From UBA5078 sp964538025 (GTDB lineage: Bacteria; Pseudomonadota; Gammaproteobacteria; Pseudomonadales; Pseudohongiellaceae): 64,000 nt of DNA. The position numbers and the translations under genes are program-made. Shown here piece after piece: positions 43,354 through 53,096 of this stretch (within the stretch, counting starts at the first letter, position 1; every line of letters starts with the position of its first letter). The stretch lies in assembly GCA_964538025.1 (NCBI GenBank), contig CAZICZ010000002.1:62001-126000 (forward strand). The letters run 5' to 3'. A model generated the notes under the pieces. That model had not been told where the DNA came from, ran no database searches, and saw only the letters and a list, made by a program, of their open reading frames with translations.

Positions 43354-43369
43354 TGACAATGGATTGTCA
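43354..43369. promoter_or_regulatory. Perfect inverted repeat, candidate operator
   Basis: TGACAAT (43354-43360) and ATTGTCA (43363-43369) flank a GG spacer, forming a 16-bp dyad between the sdhC and gltA start regions. It lies upstream of the candidate sdhC promoter. No regulator is assigned. Confidence 0.5.
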
Positions 43370-43535
43370 ATGCGGAGTACGCGGGGTGGAAAACCATGAA
43401 AAATCGTACGCCAAAGGCATGGCTTGGGCGAGGTGAACCCGCTATATTGCGCGCTCACGGCTTGTAGTGTGGGTTAAATCGCCTTATCTTAGCAGGCCTG
43501 AATTTTTAGAGCCTTGTAATACACAGGAGTATGGC

Positions 43536-44816
43536 ATGACTAACAAAGCAGCCAAATTGACCCTCGATGGCAGCGCCGATTCAATCGATTTACCGGTATA
43601 CAGCGGCACTATTGGACCGGATGTGATTGATGTTGGGGGGCTTACGGCGAAGGGATACTTCACATACGATCCCGGCTTCATGTCAACAGCTTCCTGCAAG
43701 TCCGATATCACCTACATCGACGGGGACAAAGGGGTCCTTCTGCACCGCGGATACCCTATCGAACAACTAGCTGAAAAGTCCGATTTCCTTGAAACCTGCT
43801 ACCTCCTCCTCAATGGAGAGTTGCCCACGGCAGACCAAAAGAGTGCATTTGCCACGAGCATTCGCTATCACACAATGGTGCATGAACAGCTGTATCAGTT
43901 TTTCAAAGGCTTTCCGCGCGATGCCCACCCAATGGCCATTATGGTCGGGGTCGTGGGAGCGCTGTCTGCCTTCTACCATGACTCCCTTGACATCACCAAT
44001 GAGCAGCACCGCGAGCTGGCAGCGCATCGTCTGATTGCAAAATTACCGACCATTGCGGCCATGTGTTACAAGCACTCGATTGGCCAGCCCTTTATGTATC
44101 CCCGCAACGATTTCAGTTTCGCGGAGAATTTCCTCCACATGATGTTCAACACGCCGTGTGAAGAGGCAAAGGTCAGCCCTATTCTGGCAAAGGCCATGGA
44201 CACCATTTTCCTGCTACATGCGGACCATGAGCAGAATGCCTCAACCTCGACAGTGCGTCTGGCAGGATCAACCGGCGCCAATCCCTTCGCCTGTATCGCC
44301 TCCGGCATTGCTGCCTTGTGGGGGCCAGCGCATGGTGGGGCCAATGAAGCGGTGCTGAATATGCTGTATGAAATTCAGGATGAATCGCGCATTGAAGAAT
44401 TCATTAATCGTGCAAAGGACAAAAACGATCCGTTCCGACTTATGGGATTCGGTCATCGTGTGTACAAAAATTTTGATCCCCGCGCAAAAGTGATGCGCAA
44501 GATCTGTGACGAGGTGCTGGACGACCTCGGGGTGGAGAACGACCCGCTGTTCCGTATCGCACGACGTCTGGAGAAAATTGCGCTGGAAGACGAGTATTTC
44601 ATTGAACGCAAACTTTATCCGAACGTGGATTTCTATTCCGGCATCATTCTTAAAGCCATCGGTATTCCGCCCTCGATGTTCACTGTGATTTTCGCGATTG
44701 GGCGTACACCCGGCTGGATCTCTCACTGGAATGAAATGATCAGCAACCCTTACAAGATCGGGCGTCCACGCCAGCTGTATACTGGGCATGAGATGCGCGA
44801 TTACCCTAAAAAGTAG
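43536..44816 (+). CDS. gltA: Citrate synthase (type II)
   Basis: Condenses acetyl-CoA with oxaloacetate at entry to the TCA cycle. HADHEQNASTSTVR and GFGHRVYKN hold the two catalytic His residues; the catalytic Asp lies in the ILKAIGIP region downstream. The ATG at 43536 has an AGGAG site 7 nt upstream and gives 426 residues; the open frame to 43467 lacks similarity. It is transcribed away from sdhC, as in Pseudomonas. Confidence 0.97.
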   Translation: MTNKAAKLTLDGSADSIDLPVYSGTIGPDVIDVGGLTAKGYFTYDPGFMSTASCKSDITYIDGDKGVLLHRGYPIEQLAEKSDFLETCYLLLNGELPTADQKSAFATSIRYHTMVHEQLYQFFKGFPRDAHPMAIMVGVVGALSAFYHDSLDITNEQHRELAAHRLIAKLPTIAAMCYKHSIGQPFMYPRNDFSFAENFLHMMFNTPCEEAKVSPILAKAMDTIFLLHADHEQNASTSTVRLAGSTGANPFACIASGIAALWGPAHGGANEAVLNMLYEIQDESRIEEFINRAKDKNDPFRLMGFGHRVYKNFDPRAKVMRKICDEVLDDLGVENDPLFRIARRLEKIALEDEYFIERKLYPNVDFYSGIILKAIGIPPSMFTVIFAIGRTPGWISHWNEMISNPYKIGRPRQLYTGHEMRDYPKK

Positions 44817-44825
44817 GCTAAAACA

Positions 44826-44862
44826 AAAACCCCGGTTGATGCAAAATCAACCGGGGTTTTTT
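44826..44862. terminator. Bidirectional terminator between gltA and tRNA-Ala
   Basis: A perfect 16-bp stem (44826-44841 with 44847-44862) with a 5-nt loop, A-run on the left and T7 on the right. It ends gltA on the plus strand and the gltX/tRNA-Ala transcript on the minus strand. Confidence 0.9.
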
Positions 44863-44883
44863 TATGTCTTTCATGTTGAAATT

Positions 44884-44959
44884 TGGTGGAGCCTATCGGG
44901 ATCGAACCGATGACCTCAACGCTGCCAGCGTTGCGCTCTCCCAGCTGAGCTAAGACCCC
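44884..44959 (-). tRNA. tRNA-Ala (anticodon GGC)
   Basis: A complete 76-nt tRNA on the minus strand with an encoded CCA end. The anticodon loop reads CTGGCAG, giving GGC. The acceptor stem has the G3:U70 wobble pair, the alanine identity element. It lies 50 bp after gltX on the same strand and may be co-transcribed with it. Confidence 0.95.
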
Positions 44960-45009
44960 TGTAGCAAAAGTCCGCGCATTCTAAGCACCGAACCTGAGAC
45001 TGTCAATCT

Positions 45010-46506
45010 TTACTCCGTCGACGATGAAAAGTCCCTGAACTCCTTTTCCATTGCCTTGTTTTCTTTATTTGAAATACCACCAAGGACCTCGATGGCGTAC
45101 CGAATTCGTGCACGCGTGATGTCCAGACCAAGAATGCTGATGGCATCAATCACAGACGTAGAGACAGATTTTCCAGTAATCGCGACAAACAAGGGAAAAA
45201 GAAAATCACGTATCTTCAGTTCAAATCGTTCCGCTAGCGTCATGCAGAGCGTTTCCACCGTCTCTCTGTCGAATTTTCGACTTTCTTCCAGGCTCCACAG
45301 GGTGAATTGCAGGCACTTTCGCATGAGTTCCGGGGACACGGATTTATGAGAAAAGCTTTCCGGTGAAATGTCGGGGAGTCCTGCCAGAAAGAACCCCGCG
45401 AGGGGGACGACATCGCTGAAACGCTCCACACGCTCTTTGATGAGGGGAACAATCTTCTCCATTTTGGAAAGATCGAAAGCCCATGCGGAAAAGTGCGTGA
45501 TGAATTCCTGGGTACTGAGTGTTTCCCGGAGATATTTGCCATTCAGCCAATTCAGTTTTTCCACGTCAAAGACTGGGCCTCCCAGCGACACGCGCAACAG
45601 ATCAAAATGCGCAATCATGTCGTCCACGGTAAACATTTCACGTCCATCGGGCATCGTCCAGCCCATCATTCCCAAATAGTTGACAAGTGCATGAGGAAGG
45701 TAGCCCATGTCCCGATAGTAATTGATGCTGGTCGGGTTCTTTCTTTTACTCAGTTTGCTTTTATCCGTGTTGCGCAGCAGTGGCATGTGGCAGTACACAG
45801 GCGCTTCCCACCCGAAGTACTGGTATAACAATAAATGTTTCGGCGTGGAGTTGATCCATTCTTCTCCGCGGATCACATGACTGATCTGCATGAAGTGATC
45901 GTCTACCACGTTGGCAAAATGGTAGGTGGGGAGCCCATCGGATTTCATGAGCACCTGCATATCGATCTGCTGCCAGTTGATGCGAATCTCGCCACGCAGC
46001 ATATCGGTGAACACACAGTCGCCTTCCCGGGGAACGCGCATACGTATCACATGTTCTTGTCCCTCAGCCAGCTTGGCTGCGACCTCCTCTTGCCGCATTC
46101 CCAGGCAATGGCCGTCATATCCCAGAGGGCTTTTCTGGGCCATCTGTTCTTCACGTAACTGAGCCAGTCGCTCGGATGTGCAGAAACAGTGGAAGGCGTG
46201 GCCGGTTTCAATCAAGTGTTTGATCTGCTCCTGATAAAGGGCGGAGCGCTCACTTTGGCGATACGGCCCAAACGGCCCGCCGACATCCGGTCCTTCACTC
46301 CACGTGAGTCCCAACCACTTTAGCGCCGCCAGAATGTCCTGTTCGGATTTGGCGGTGCTGCGGACCTGATCAGTGTCTTCGATCCGGAGGATGAATTCCC
46401 CGTCATGCTGTTTGGCAAAGCACCGATTGAACAAAGCGATATAGGCGGTTCCAACGTGAGGGTCACCTGTGGGAGATGGGGCGATGCGAGTTCTGACTTT
46501 TTGCAT
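45010..46506 (-). CDS. gltX: Glutamyl-tRNA synthetase
   Basis: Class I synthetase that charges tRNA-Glu. The HIGH box is HVGT in RIAPSPTGDPHVGTAY, and the KMSKS box is KLSKR. The start at the ATG ending at 46506 gives 498 residues beginning MQKVRTRIAPSPTG; the longer frame to 46581 is unlikely. The Zn-type cysteine motif of E. coli GltX is not obvious (CFCTSERL is the nearest). tRNA-Ala follows. Confidence 0.95.
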   Translation of the reverse strand: MQKVRTRIAPSPTGDPHVGTAYIALFNRCFAKQHDGEFILRIEDTDQVRSTAKSEQDILAALKWLGLTWSEGPDVGGPFGPYRQSERSALYQEQIKHLIETGHAFHCFCTSERLAQLREEQMAQKSPLGYDGHCLGMRQEEVAAKLAEGQEHVIRMRVPREGDCVFTDMLRGEIRINWQQIDMQVLMKSDGLPTYHFANVVDDHFMQISHVIRGEEWINSTPKHLLLYQYFGWEAPVYCHMPLLRNTDKSKLSKRKNPTSINYYRDMGYLPHALVNYLGMMGWTMPDGREMFTVDDMIAHFDLLRVSLGGPVFDVEKLNWLNGKYLRETLSTQEFITHFSAWAFDLSKMEKIVPLIKERVERFSDVVPLAGFFLAGLPDISPESFSHKSVSPELMRKCLQFTLWSLEESRKFDRETVETLCMTLAERFELKIRDFLFPLFVAITGKSVSTSVIDAISILGLDITRARIRYAIEVLGGISNKENKAMEKEFRDFSSSTE

Positions 46507-46657
46507 AACAGTCCTGTCAATCGATGCAGCGAAACAAAGGCGGTGAGTATACGACATGGACCCTGTTGCCGGAATACGCAAGGCGGTGTCCTGACGCGTC
46601 TCATTGGGTATACTTGCCCGTCGAACCCGCTAAAAATGAGTGTCGTCTTCCATCCCT

Positions 46658-47683
46658 ATGCACCCTGCCCCTCTATCACGACGCTTTTGTGTCGCCCCCA
46701 TGCTGGACTGGACTGATCGTCATGAGCGGTTCTTTCTGCGGCTGTTGTCCCAACATGCCGTGTTGTATACCGAGATGGTGACAACCGGTGCACTCCTGCA
46801 CGGGAATGTGCGCCGCCACCTGGATTTCAGCCCGCAAGAACATCCCGTAGCGCTTCAACTGGGAGGCAGTGACCCCGAAGAACTGGCGCACAGTGCCCGG
46901 CTGGCAATGGAGTGGGGATATGACGAAGTCAATCTCAATATCGGGTGTCCGAGTGATCGTGTGCAGTCGGGCAGATTTGGCGCCTGTCTGATGGCGGAGC
47001 CTGCCATTGTTGCAGCGGCGCTGCGTGCCATGCGACGTGATGTTTCCTTGCCTGTGACCGTGAAATGCCGGATCGGCATTGATGATCATGACAGCGATGA
47101 ATTTCTGTTTCACTTTGTTGAAACACTCGCCGAGGCGGGATGCCACACGTTTCTTGTTCACGCCAGAATCGCGATTCTCAGTGGCTTGAGTCCCAAAGAG
47201 AATCGGGAGATTCCGCCACTGCAATACGAGCGGGTTTTCCGATTGAAACAGCGCTATCCCTCGTTGGAGATTATCTTGAATGGCGGTATCCGAGATCTGG
47301 AAGAAGCGAAGACTCTGCTGACGCAGGTGGATGGTGTCATGGTCGGCCGCGAGGCTTATCAAAATCCCTGGATACTTTCCAAGGTCGATGAAATTTTTTA
47401 TGACGCTGCGCGTTCTGACAAAACGCGTTTTGATATCCTGCAGGCGTTTTTGCCCTATGTCCGCGCTCAGTTGGCCGATGGCGTTCCTCTGCAACACATG
47501 ACGCGCCATATTCTCGGCATCTTTCACCGGATGCCGGGAGGCAAAGCATTTCGTCGACATCTGAGTGAAAATGCGTTTCGCAAAGACGCGGGGATCAGTG
47601 TGCTTGAGGATGCGATATCACTCGTGCATGCCCACGCCGATGTCGCGGGTATCACTTCTCACCACTCTCGCGAAACACAGTGA
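46658..47683 (+). CDS. dusA: tRNA-dihydrouridine synthase A
   Basis: FMN enzyme that reduces uridine 20/20a of tRNA to dihydrouridine. RRFCVAPMLDWTDRHERFF is the DusA N-terminus, the catalytic Cys lies in NIGCPSDRVQSGRFGACLM, and NGGIRDLEEA and DGVMVGREAYQNPW complete the barrel. A GTG at 46640 would add six residues; neither start has a clear ribosome-binding site. The TerB-like gene follows after 15 bp. Confidence 0.93.
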   Translation: MHPAPLSRRFCVAPMLDWTDRHERFFLRLLSQHAVLYTEMVTTGALLHGNVRRHLDFSPQEHPVALQLGGSDPEELAHSARLAMEWGYDEVNLNIGCPSDRVQSGRFGACLMAEPAIVAAALRAMRRDVSLPVTVKCRIGIDDHDSDEFLFHFVETLAEAGCHTFLVHARIAILSGLSPKENREIPPLQYERVFRLKQRYPSLEIILNGGIRDLEEAKTLLTQVDGVMVGREAYQNPWILSKVDEIFYDAARSDKTRFDILQAFLPYVRAQLADGVPLQHMTRHILGIFHRMPGGKAFRRHLSENAFRKDAGISVLEDAISLVHAHADVAGITSHHSRETQ

Positions 47684-47698
47684 CAACAGGCCCCTTCC

Positions 47699-48175
47699 AT
47701 GTTTTCTACAATCAAGAAATTTTTTGAAGAACGTCTTTCACTCGATTCAGGGGAAGGCGATGAGCAGCATCACCGTAAAATTGAATTAGCCAGCGCTGCA
47801 TTGATGTATGAGTTGATGAAAACCGATTCGCGTGTGGATGAGCGAGAAGAACTGATGTTACGTCAGGTGCTCGCTGACACCTTTTCTCTGGATGAAGTAA
47901 ACGTGAATGACATTGTGACGCTCGCCGAAAAAGCATCCCACGATGCCACCTCCCTCTATGAGTTCACCGCCCTTGTGAATGCCCATTACAGCTACGAGGA
48001 TCGGGTGCTTCTCATTGAAAATCTCTGGCGCGTGGCATTTTCAGATTTCGCACTGGACAGGTACGAAGAACACCTGATTCGCAAGGTAGGCGACCTTATC
48101 TATATCAAGCACAGTGATTTCATTAAATCGAAATTGAAGGTCAAGGAGTCTTTGGGGATTGGCGGCCTGAACTAA
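47699..48175 (+). CDS. TerB-family (tellurite resistance protein-like) protein
   Basis: A 158-residue, all-helical acidic protein. The core (ELASAALMYELMKTDSRVDE; EELMLRQVLADTFSL; FTALVNAHYSYEDRVLLIENLWRVAFSD; DRYEEHLIRKVGDLIYIKHSDFI) matches the TerB/DUF2 type helical fold with two acidic metal-site-like DxR/DE motifs. Proteins of this size are common beside housekeeping genes and are not themselves evidence of tellurite resistance. It lies 15 bp after dusA and converges on mlaA with a 3-bp gap. Confidence 0.8.
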   Translation: MFSTIKKFFEERLSLDSGEGDEQHHRKIELASAALMYELMKTDSRVDEREELMLRQVLADTFSLDEVNVNDIVTLAEKASHDATSLYEFTALVNAHYSYEDRVLLIENLWRVAFSDFALDRYEEHLIRKVGDLIYIKHSDFIKSKLKVKESLGIGGLN

Positions 48176-48178
48176 GAC

Positions 48179-48907
48179 TTAAAAATCGTCAAAGTCATCG
48201 TAATAGGCGCCGTCGTTCACCAGATATTCCCGTTGCTGCAGGTAGGCTTCGCGGACAAACAGATATTCATCTCCAGAGATCAGCCCCTCCATCGACATCA
48301 CCGAAGCGCGATCATCAATAAACCCGAGTGCCGTCAGTGAGTTTCGGACTCCCTCTTCCTGAGTGTATTGAATCGGATTGAACAGGGTGTCCAGCACAAG
48401 GCCCACGGTGTCGCGTGCAGTGCTCGGTCCAAAGAATGGCAATACAACGTACGGTCCTGCCCCTACTCCCCAGCGGCCAAACGTCTGACCAAAATCTTCT
48501 TCGTTTTTGGAAAGCCCCACTGAGGAAGCCACATCGATCACCCCGCCTATGCCGACGGTTGTGTTGATGATGAGACGTCCGGAATCCGAGGCAGCGTCTC
48601 TGAATTTCAGCTGTAGCAAGTCGTTGGCGAGCACGTTGACGTCATCGACATTGCTGAAAAAATTCCCGATGCATTGCCTGACCAAGCCAGGCACCAGTGT
48701 GGTGTACGTGGACGCTACGGGGCGCAACACCCAACTGTCGAGAAAGGTATTGAAGCGATAGATGCGGATATTGGTACTTTCCCACGGATCGGACGCCAAT
48801 GCCGCCGGGCTGCTGAGCAGGAAGGCCCCCAAAACACAGCATCGGAACAATGAGCTGCGTTCGGTCATCCTGACTGAACCAAGGGGAATGTGAACTAGCG
48901 ATTCCAT
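48179..48907 (-). CDS. mlaA: MlaA/VacJ family outer-membrane lipid-asymmetry protein
   Basis: MlaA removes mislocalised phospholipids from the outer leaflet of the outer membrane and passes them to MlaC. The family segments DPWESTNIRIYRFN, DDVNVLANDLLQLK, INTTVGIGGVIDVAS, EDFGQTFGRWGVGAGPYVVLPFFGPSTARDTVG are all present. Two starts compete: ATG at 48907 with an AAGGA site (242 aa) and ATG at 48868 closer to the signal peptide (229 aa). The signal peptide ends SSPAALASDPW with no lipobox Cys, unlike E. coli MlaA. The other mla genes are not in the window. Confidence 0.9.
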   Translation of the reverse strand: MESLVHIPLGSVRMTERSSLFRCCVLGAFLLSSPAALASDPWESTNIRIYRFNTFLDSWVLRPVASTYTTLVPGLVRQCIGNFFSNVDDVNVLANDLLQLKFRDAASDSGRLIINTTVGIGGVIDVASSVGLSKNEEDFGQTFGRWGVGAGPYVVLPFFGPSTARDTVGLVLDTLFNPIQYTQEEGVRNSLTALGFIDDRASVMSMEGLISGDEYLFVREAYLQQREYLVNDGAYYDDFDDF

Positions 48908-49113
48908 CGTCATTTCCTTCGCAGGCAGTCCTGCCTTTACTACGTCCCGCATGAGGGATGCAGGACGCGCGTATTATCACAAACACGGCATTTGAAAGAC
49001 ATCCCCTCAAGTGGGGATTCGGCAAAAATGCATAATTGAACGGGGAGCGATCAGGATTACGCCCGCTTTACGCCAGATTTGCCTGGGCATGAGACTAACC
49101 AGGCGCCAGCGCG

Positions 49114-52100
49114 TTACACAGCTCCTTGATGGCGTAGCGCGTCAAGCTGCTTTTCGATCCGTTTTTCAGACACGGGGAAACGCGTCCCCAGACTCTGGGC
49201 AAAAAGGGAGACGCGCAGTTCCTGCAAGGACCACTCAAGGGTGTCCAACGCATGAGATGCGCGTTTTTGCCGTTCTTTTTCTACCTTAATTATGTTCTCT
49301 AATCTATTGATAATAAATGTATTATCTTCATCCTTCTGACGATTTCCCGAGAGTCTGTCCAAGCGATATAGGACCGCGCTCAGGTAGCGGGGATATTCCT
49401 TTAACACGGGTGCCGGGACGCGGGACAAAAAGCCAGAACCTAGCAGAAACTCCATCTGAGCCGTCATATCAGTCTTCGCATAGCGCAAGGCAGGGGCTTC
49501 GCAGGCTTTAAGCTGTCGAGTCACTGAAAAAACCAGTTCAATGATTTCCGAAAACAGACGCCCAAAGTGCTCCGCAGTGGGAACAAGCTCCGATCTGCCG
49601 CGCGCGAGCTCATCCTCAAATTGCGCACGACTCCGAGGTATCGGGATGTCCGCCAACTCAAAGGCCAGCTGATAAATGGCGCGTACCCCTTCCGTTTCCA
49701 GGGGCAGCGTAAATTCGGTGATCTTGAGGGCTAAACGCTTGCCCAGAGCCTTCATCTGGTCCTGAATCACACGTTTTTGCTGAGGCGTTTTCAGCATCAA
49801 TAACGTGACGATTCCCTGGCGGGTCAACGAGTCTGCAATTTCCTGCGTCTCCTGCAGAACCACCGCCACCTCCGTCCCCTGATCGACAAGGGCAGGAAAT
49901 CGCGTCAGACGAATCCTGTCGTCGAGGATGACCTGTTCCGGAAAACTCTCCATGTCCCAGTCGGTCAAACCGCTGCGCTCGAGAGGATGCCGGGCCTGAT
50001 GGGACATCTGTGTCCGTGCGCCGTGTGTAAGGCGTTCCTGTAAGGGGGCCAGCGCGTGATCACGTCCCATTTCCCTGCCCTGCTCGTCGATGACGCGCAG
50101 GAGCGGGTGCAGATGTGCAGGGATTTCGACAGCCTCGAGAATGTCCAACGGGATGTGAAGCGACCGTGTGCGCTTAATAAACGTCTGCAAAAGAAGTAAC
50201 AGGCCTTGTGAAGGGGCTTCCTTTCCGGGGGCAAATCCCAGCGTCTCGAGGAAGCTATCCACAAAATCAGGCACAGGAATGAACTGTTTTCGCAATTGTT
50301 TCGGGAGTCCTTTCAGCGTCGCAATGCAGCGATCGCGCAAAAGCCCGGGAATCATCCAATCGAGAGATTCCTGACGCATCTGGGCCAGGATTCCCACAGG
50401 CACCTCCAGAAGCGCACCATCCCCCTCTTCTCCCGGTGTGAACGCATAACGAATGGGCAACGGATTATTCTGGACGACGGCGGCATCCGGGTAGTAATGC
50501 GCAAGATCGGCCTCGGTGTCGCGCGTCAGCAGGTCTTCCTTGCGCATATGCAGAATGTCGGCTCTGCCGTGTCGTGTCTCCTGCTTTAGCCAGGTATCGA
50601 GTGAACGCGAATCACAAATCCCTTGCGGAAGGCGAGACGCATAGAACTCCACGAGTCCCTCCTCGCTGACAATCAGATCGGGACGACGCAGCTTTTCCTC
50701 TTCCTGCCTGAGACTCGCCAGCAACGCGCGATTGTGTGCAAAGAACGCCGCCTGCGTTTTTATCGCCATCGGAACCAGCGCCTCGCGAATGAAAATGTCG
50801 CGGCTGACAACGGGATCTATCGGCGCGAAAGGCACGGGTTGACGTTCTACCAGCACAAGACCAAACAGGCTGATTTTTTCAAAGGCGATCACCTGGCCAC
50901 GAGACTTTTCCCAATGAGGCTCTGCATAGTCGCGCCGTACCAGTGTTTTTGCGGCGTCGATCGCCCACTGTGGCTGAATGCGTGCTGCGCTGCTTGCGAA
51001 AAGTCGAGAGGTTTCAATGAGATCTCCTGTCACAATCCACTTGACCGACTTCCTTGCCAATGTCGAGCTCGGAAATATCGCGAACTTTCGTCCCCGACTT
51101 CCCGTGTAGATGCCCTCTTCTCCACGTACGCCGAGCTGATTGAGCGAACCACTCAATATCGCGCGATGCACCGCTTCATAATCGCTTGCCTCACACAGAT
51201 CCGGTACATCGGCGCGCCGATTCTCGTGGTACCCCTGCTGCTGACAGGTCAGATGCAACTGCCGATGCGTCTCTCTCCACTCACGCATGCGCAGGAAAGA
51301 AAGGAAATGCCTGGTACAGAATTGCCGTAGGGCACTCTGTGAGAGCATCTGTCGCTGTTGTTCGTATGTCTGCCACAAGATGACCCAGGAGAGAAAATCC
51401 GACTCGGGATGCATGAACTGGCCATGCATTTCTCTTGCTGCCTGTCGCTTGTCAGCGGGTGTTTCCCGCGGGTCCTGCACACTCATGGCACTGACGATGA
51501 TCAGCAGCTCCTGAAGGCAGCCTCGACCCGCCGCCTCTATCAGCATCCTGCTCAGACGTGGATCTGCCGGAATTGTTGCCATTTTGCGCCCGGTGCGCGT
51601 CAGGCGTCGGTGATCATCGATGGCGCCGAGTTCCTGCAATAATTTGAAACCGTCATTGATGGCTTTGCGTTCCGGCATGTCGAGAAAAGGAAACGCCTCG
51701 ATGTCGCCCAATCCCAAGGTCAACATCTGCAATATCACGGCGCTCAAATTGGTGCGCTGTATTTCGGGATCGGTAAAGAGTGCACGGCTCCTGAAATCCT
51801 CCTCGCTGTACAAACGGATACACGTGCCATGACTCACACGGCCGCAACGGCCTGCACGTTGATTGGCACTGGCTTGAGAGACGGGTTCTATGGGCAAGCG
51901 CTGCACTTTGCTTTGCACGCTGTAGCGCGAGATGCGGGCCATTCCCGTGTCAATTACATACACAATGCCGGGAACAGTCAGCGAGGTTTCAGCCACGTTC
52001 GTCGAAAGAATGACACGACGCCCCCGATGCGGGGCAAAAATCCTATTTTGCTCCGCAGGCGTGAGACGGGCGTAAAGGGGAAGCACTTCCGTATCGCGCA

Positions 52101-53067
52101 TTGGGTGTTTCCGCAGTGCGAGCGCGGTGTCGCGAATCTCTCTCTCTCCACTCAGAAATACCAGCACATCTCCCGGGCCTTTTCGCTCTGCTTTTTCGCG
52201 AGATTCGATCTCCCGCAGTGCACCCATGATGCCCTCGATCGCCGGATCGCCCTCTCCTGCCGACTCCATGGCGTCCCTCCCCACAGGTAGCGGACGGTAA
52301 AGAATATCGACCGGGAAACTGCGCCCGGATACCTCAATGATCGGGGCCTGATCGAAATGGTGGGAGAACTTCTGCACATCTATGGTGGCGGACGTGATAA
52401 TAAGTTTGAGATCCGCACGCTTCTTCAGCAGGGACTTGAGGTAACCCAAAAGGAAATCAATATTGAGGCTGCGTTCATGTGCCTCATCAATGATGAGCAC
52501 CTCGTACTGCGACAGAAACCGATCCTGTTGGATTTCAGCCAGCAATATGCCGTCGGTCATGAGTTTGACGAGCGTGTTAGGCGCGGTGTTGTCGGTAAAG
52601 CGCACCTGGTAACCCACGAGACCACCAAGCGCTGTTTGTGTTTCTTCTGCAACCCGGGAGGCGACGGCACGCGCGGCAATCCGACGTGGCTGCGTGTGAC
52701 CAATCAAACCTTTTGCCCCCAATCCCAGCTCGAGGCAGATTTTGGGCAACTGAGTGGTTTTCCCCGACCCCGTTTCGCCTGCCAGCACAAGCACCTGGTG
52801 CGTGCGAATGGCCTCTGCAATCTCCTCCCGTCGCTGCGTCACGGGCAGAGCGTCCGGAAATTGCAAGGCAGGGATCATCGCGCGTCGCAGGGCCACGCGT
52901 TCTTCAGACTGCACAATCGCAGCATCGAGAGCGATTTTAATTTCCTGACGCTGGGACGGTGTCAGGCGCGTGTCGCGCGAGCGGGACCATTGTTGACGCA
53001 GGCCATGCTGATCCTTCAGCAAACACTGCGAAATACGAGTGGGGATAGCATCCTGGGGGTCTGACAT
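49114..53067 (-). CDS. hrpA: ATP-dependent RNA helicase HrpA
   Basis: A 1317-residue DEAH-box helicase; E. coli HrpA rescues stalled ribosomes. The motor shows GETGSGKTTQLP, DEAHERS, TSATID, STNVAETSLT and QRAGRCGR, followed by the HA2 and OB-fold domains and the long DUF3418 C-terminal region. Length matches E. coli HrpA (about 1300). It is preceded by fadD with a 29-bp gap. Confidence 0.96.
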   Translation of the reverse strand: MSDPQDAIPTRISQCLLKDQHGLRQQWSRSRDTRLTPSQRQEIKIALDAAIVQSEERVALRRAMIPALQFPDALPVTQRREEIAEAIRTHQVLVLAGETGSGKTTQLPKICLELGLGAKGLIGHTQPRRIAARAVASRVAEETQTALGGLVGYQVRFTDNTAPNTLVKLMTDGILLAEIQQDRFLSQYEVLIIDEAHERSLNIDFLLGYLKSLLKKRADLKLIITSATIDVQKFSHHFDQAPIIEVSGRSFPVDILYRPLPVGRDAMESAGEGDPAIEGIMGALREIESREKAERKGPGDVLVFLSGEREIRDTALALRKHPMRDTEVLPLYARLTPAEQNRIFAPHRGRRVILSTNVAETSLTVPGIVYVIDTGMARISRYSVQSKVQRLPIEPVSQASANQRAGRCGRVSHGTCIRLYSEEDFRSRALFTDPEIQRTNLSAVILQMLTLGLGDIEAFPFLDMPERKAINDGFKLLQELGAIDDHRRLTRTGRKMATIPADPRLSRMLIEAAGRGCLQELLIIVSAMSVQDPRETPADKRQAAREMHGQFMHPESDFLSWVILWQTYEQQRQMLSQSALRQFCTRHFLSFLRMREWRETHRQLHLTCQQQGYHENRRADVPDLCEASDYEAVHRAILSGSLNQLGVRGEEGIYTGSRGRKFAIFPSSTLARKSVKWIVTGDLIETSRLFASSAARIQPQWAIDAAKTLVRRDYAEPHWEKSRGQVIAFEKISLFGLVLVERQPVPFAPIDPVVSRDIFIREALVPMAIKTQAAFFAHNRALLASLRQEEEKLRRPDLIVSEEGLVEFYASRLPQGICDSRSLDTWLKQETRHGRADILHMRKEDLLTRDTEADLAHYYPDAAVVQNNPLPIRYAFTPGEEGDGALLEVPVGILAQMRQESLDWMIPGLLRDRCIATLKGLPKQLRKQFIPVPDFVDSFLETLGFAPGKEAPSQGLLLLLQTFIKRTRSLHIPLDILEAVEIPAHLHPLLRVIDEQGREMGRDHALAPLQERLTHGARTQMSHQARHPLERSGLTDWDMESFPEQVILDDRIRLTRFPALVDQGTEVAVVLQETQEIADSLTRQGIVTLLMLKTPQQKRVIQDQMKALGKRLALKITEFTLPLETEGVRAIYQLAFELADIPIPRSRAQFEDELARGRSELVPTAEHFGRLFSEIIELVFSVTRQLKACEAPALRYAKTDMTAQMEFLLGSGFLSRVPAPVLKEYPRYLSAVLYRLDRLSGNRQKDEDNTFIINRLENIIKVEKERQKRASHALDTLEWSLQELRVSLFAQSLGTRFPVSEKRIEKQLDALRHQGAV

Positions 53068-53096
53068 GGCGTCCTCGGGTGATTCTGCATCAACGA

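Larger units (their letters stand above)
43181..43535. promoter_or_regulatory. Divergent regulatory region between sdhC and gltA
   Basis: A 355-bp non-coding stretch. It contains a candidate sdh promoter (43298-43326), a perfect 7-bp inverted repeat (43354-43369), and a TATATT (43443-43448) that is a weak candidate -10 for gltA. A 5'-extension of the gltA frame through here is not supported. No gene was seen. Confidence 0.6.

Noticed and set aside
43467..43535. N-terminal extension of gltA
   Set aside because: The extra residues do not resemble citrate synthase, and a well-spaced AGGAG supports the ATG at 43536.
46676..47560. 294-codon minus-strand frame
   Set aside because: Antisense to dusA, which shows the catalytic Cys motif and correct length.
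47699..48175. Tellurite-resistance locus
   Set aside because: Only a TerB-like domain is present; no terC, terD or terE homologues are nearby.
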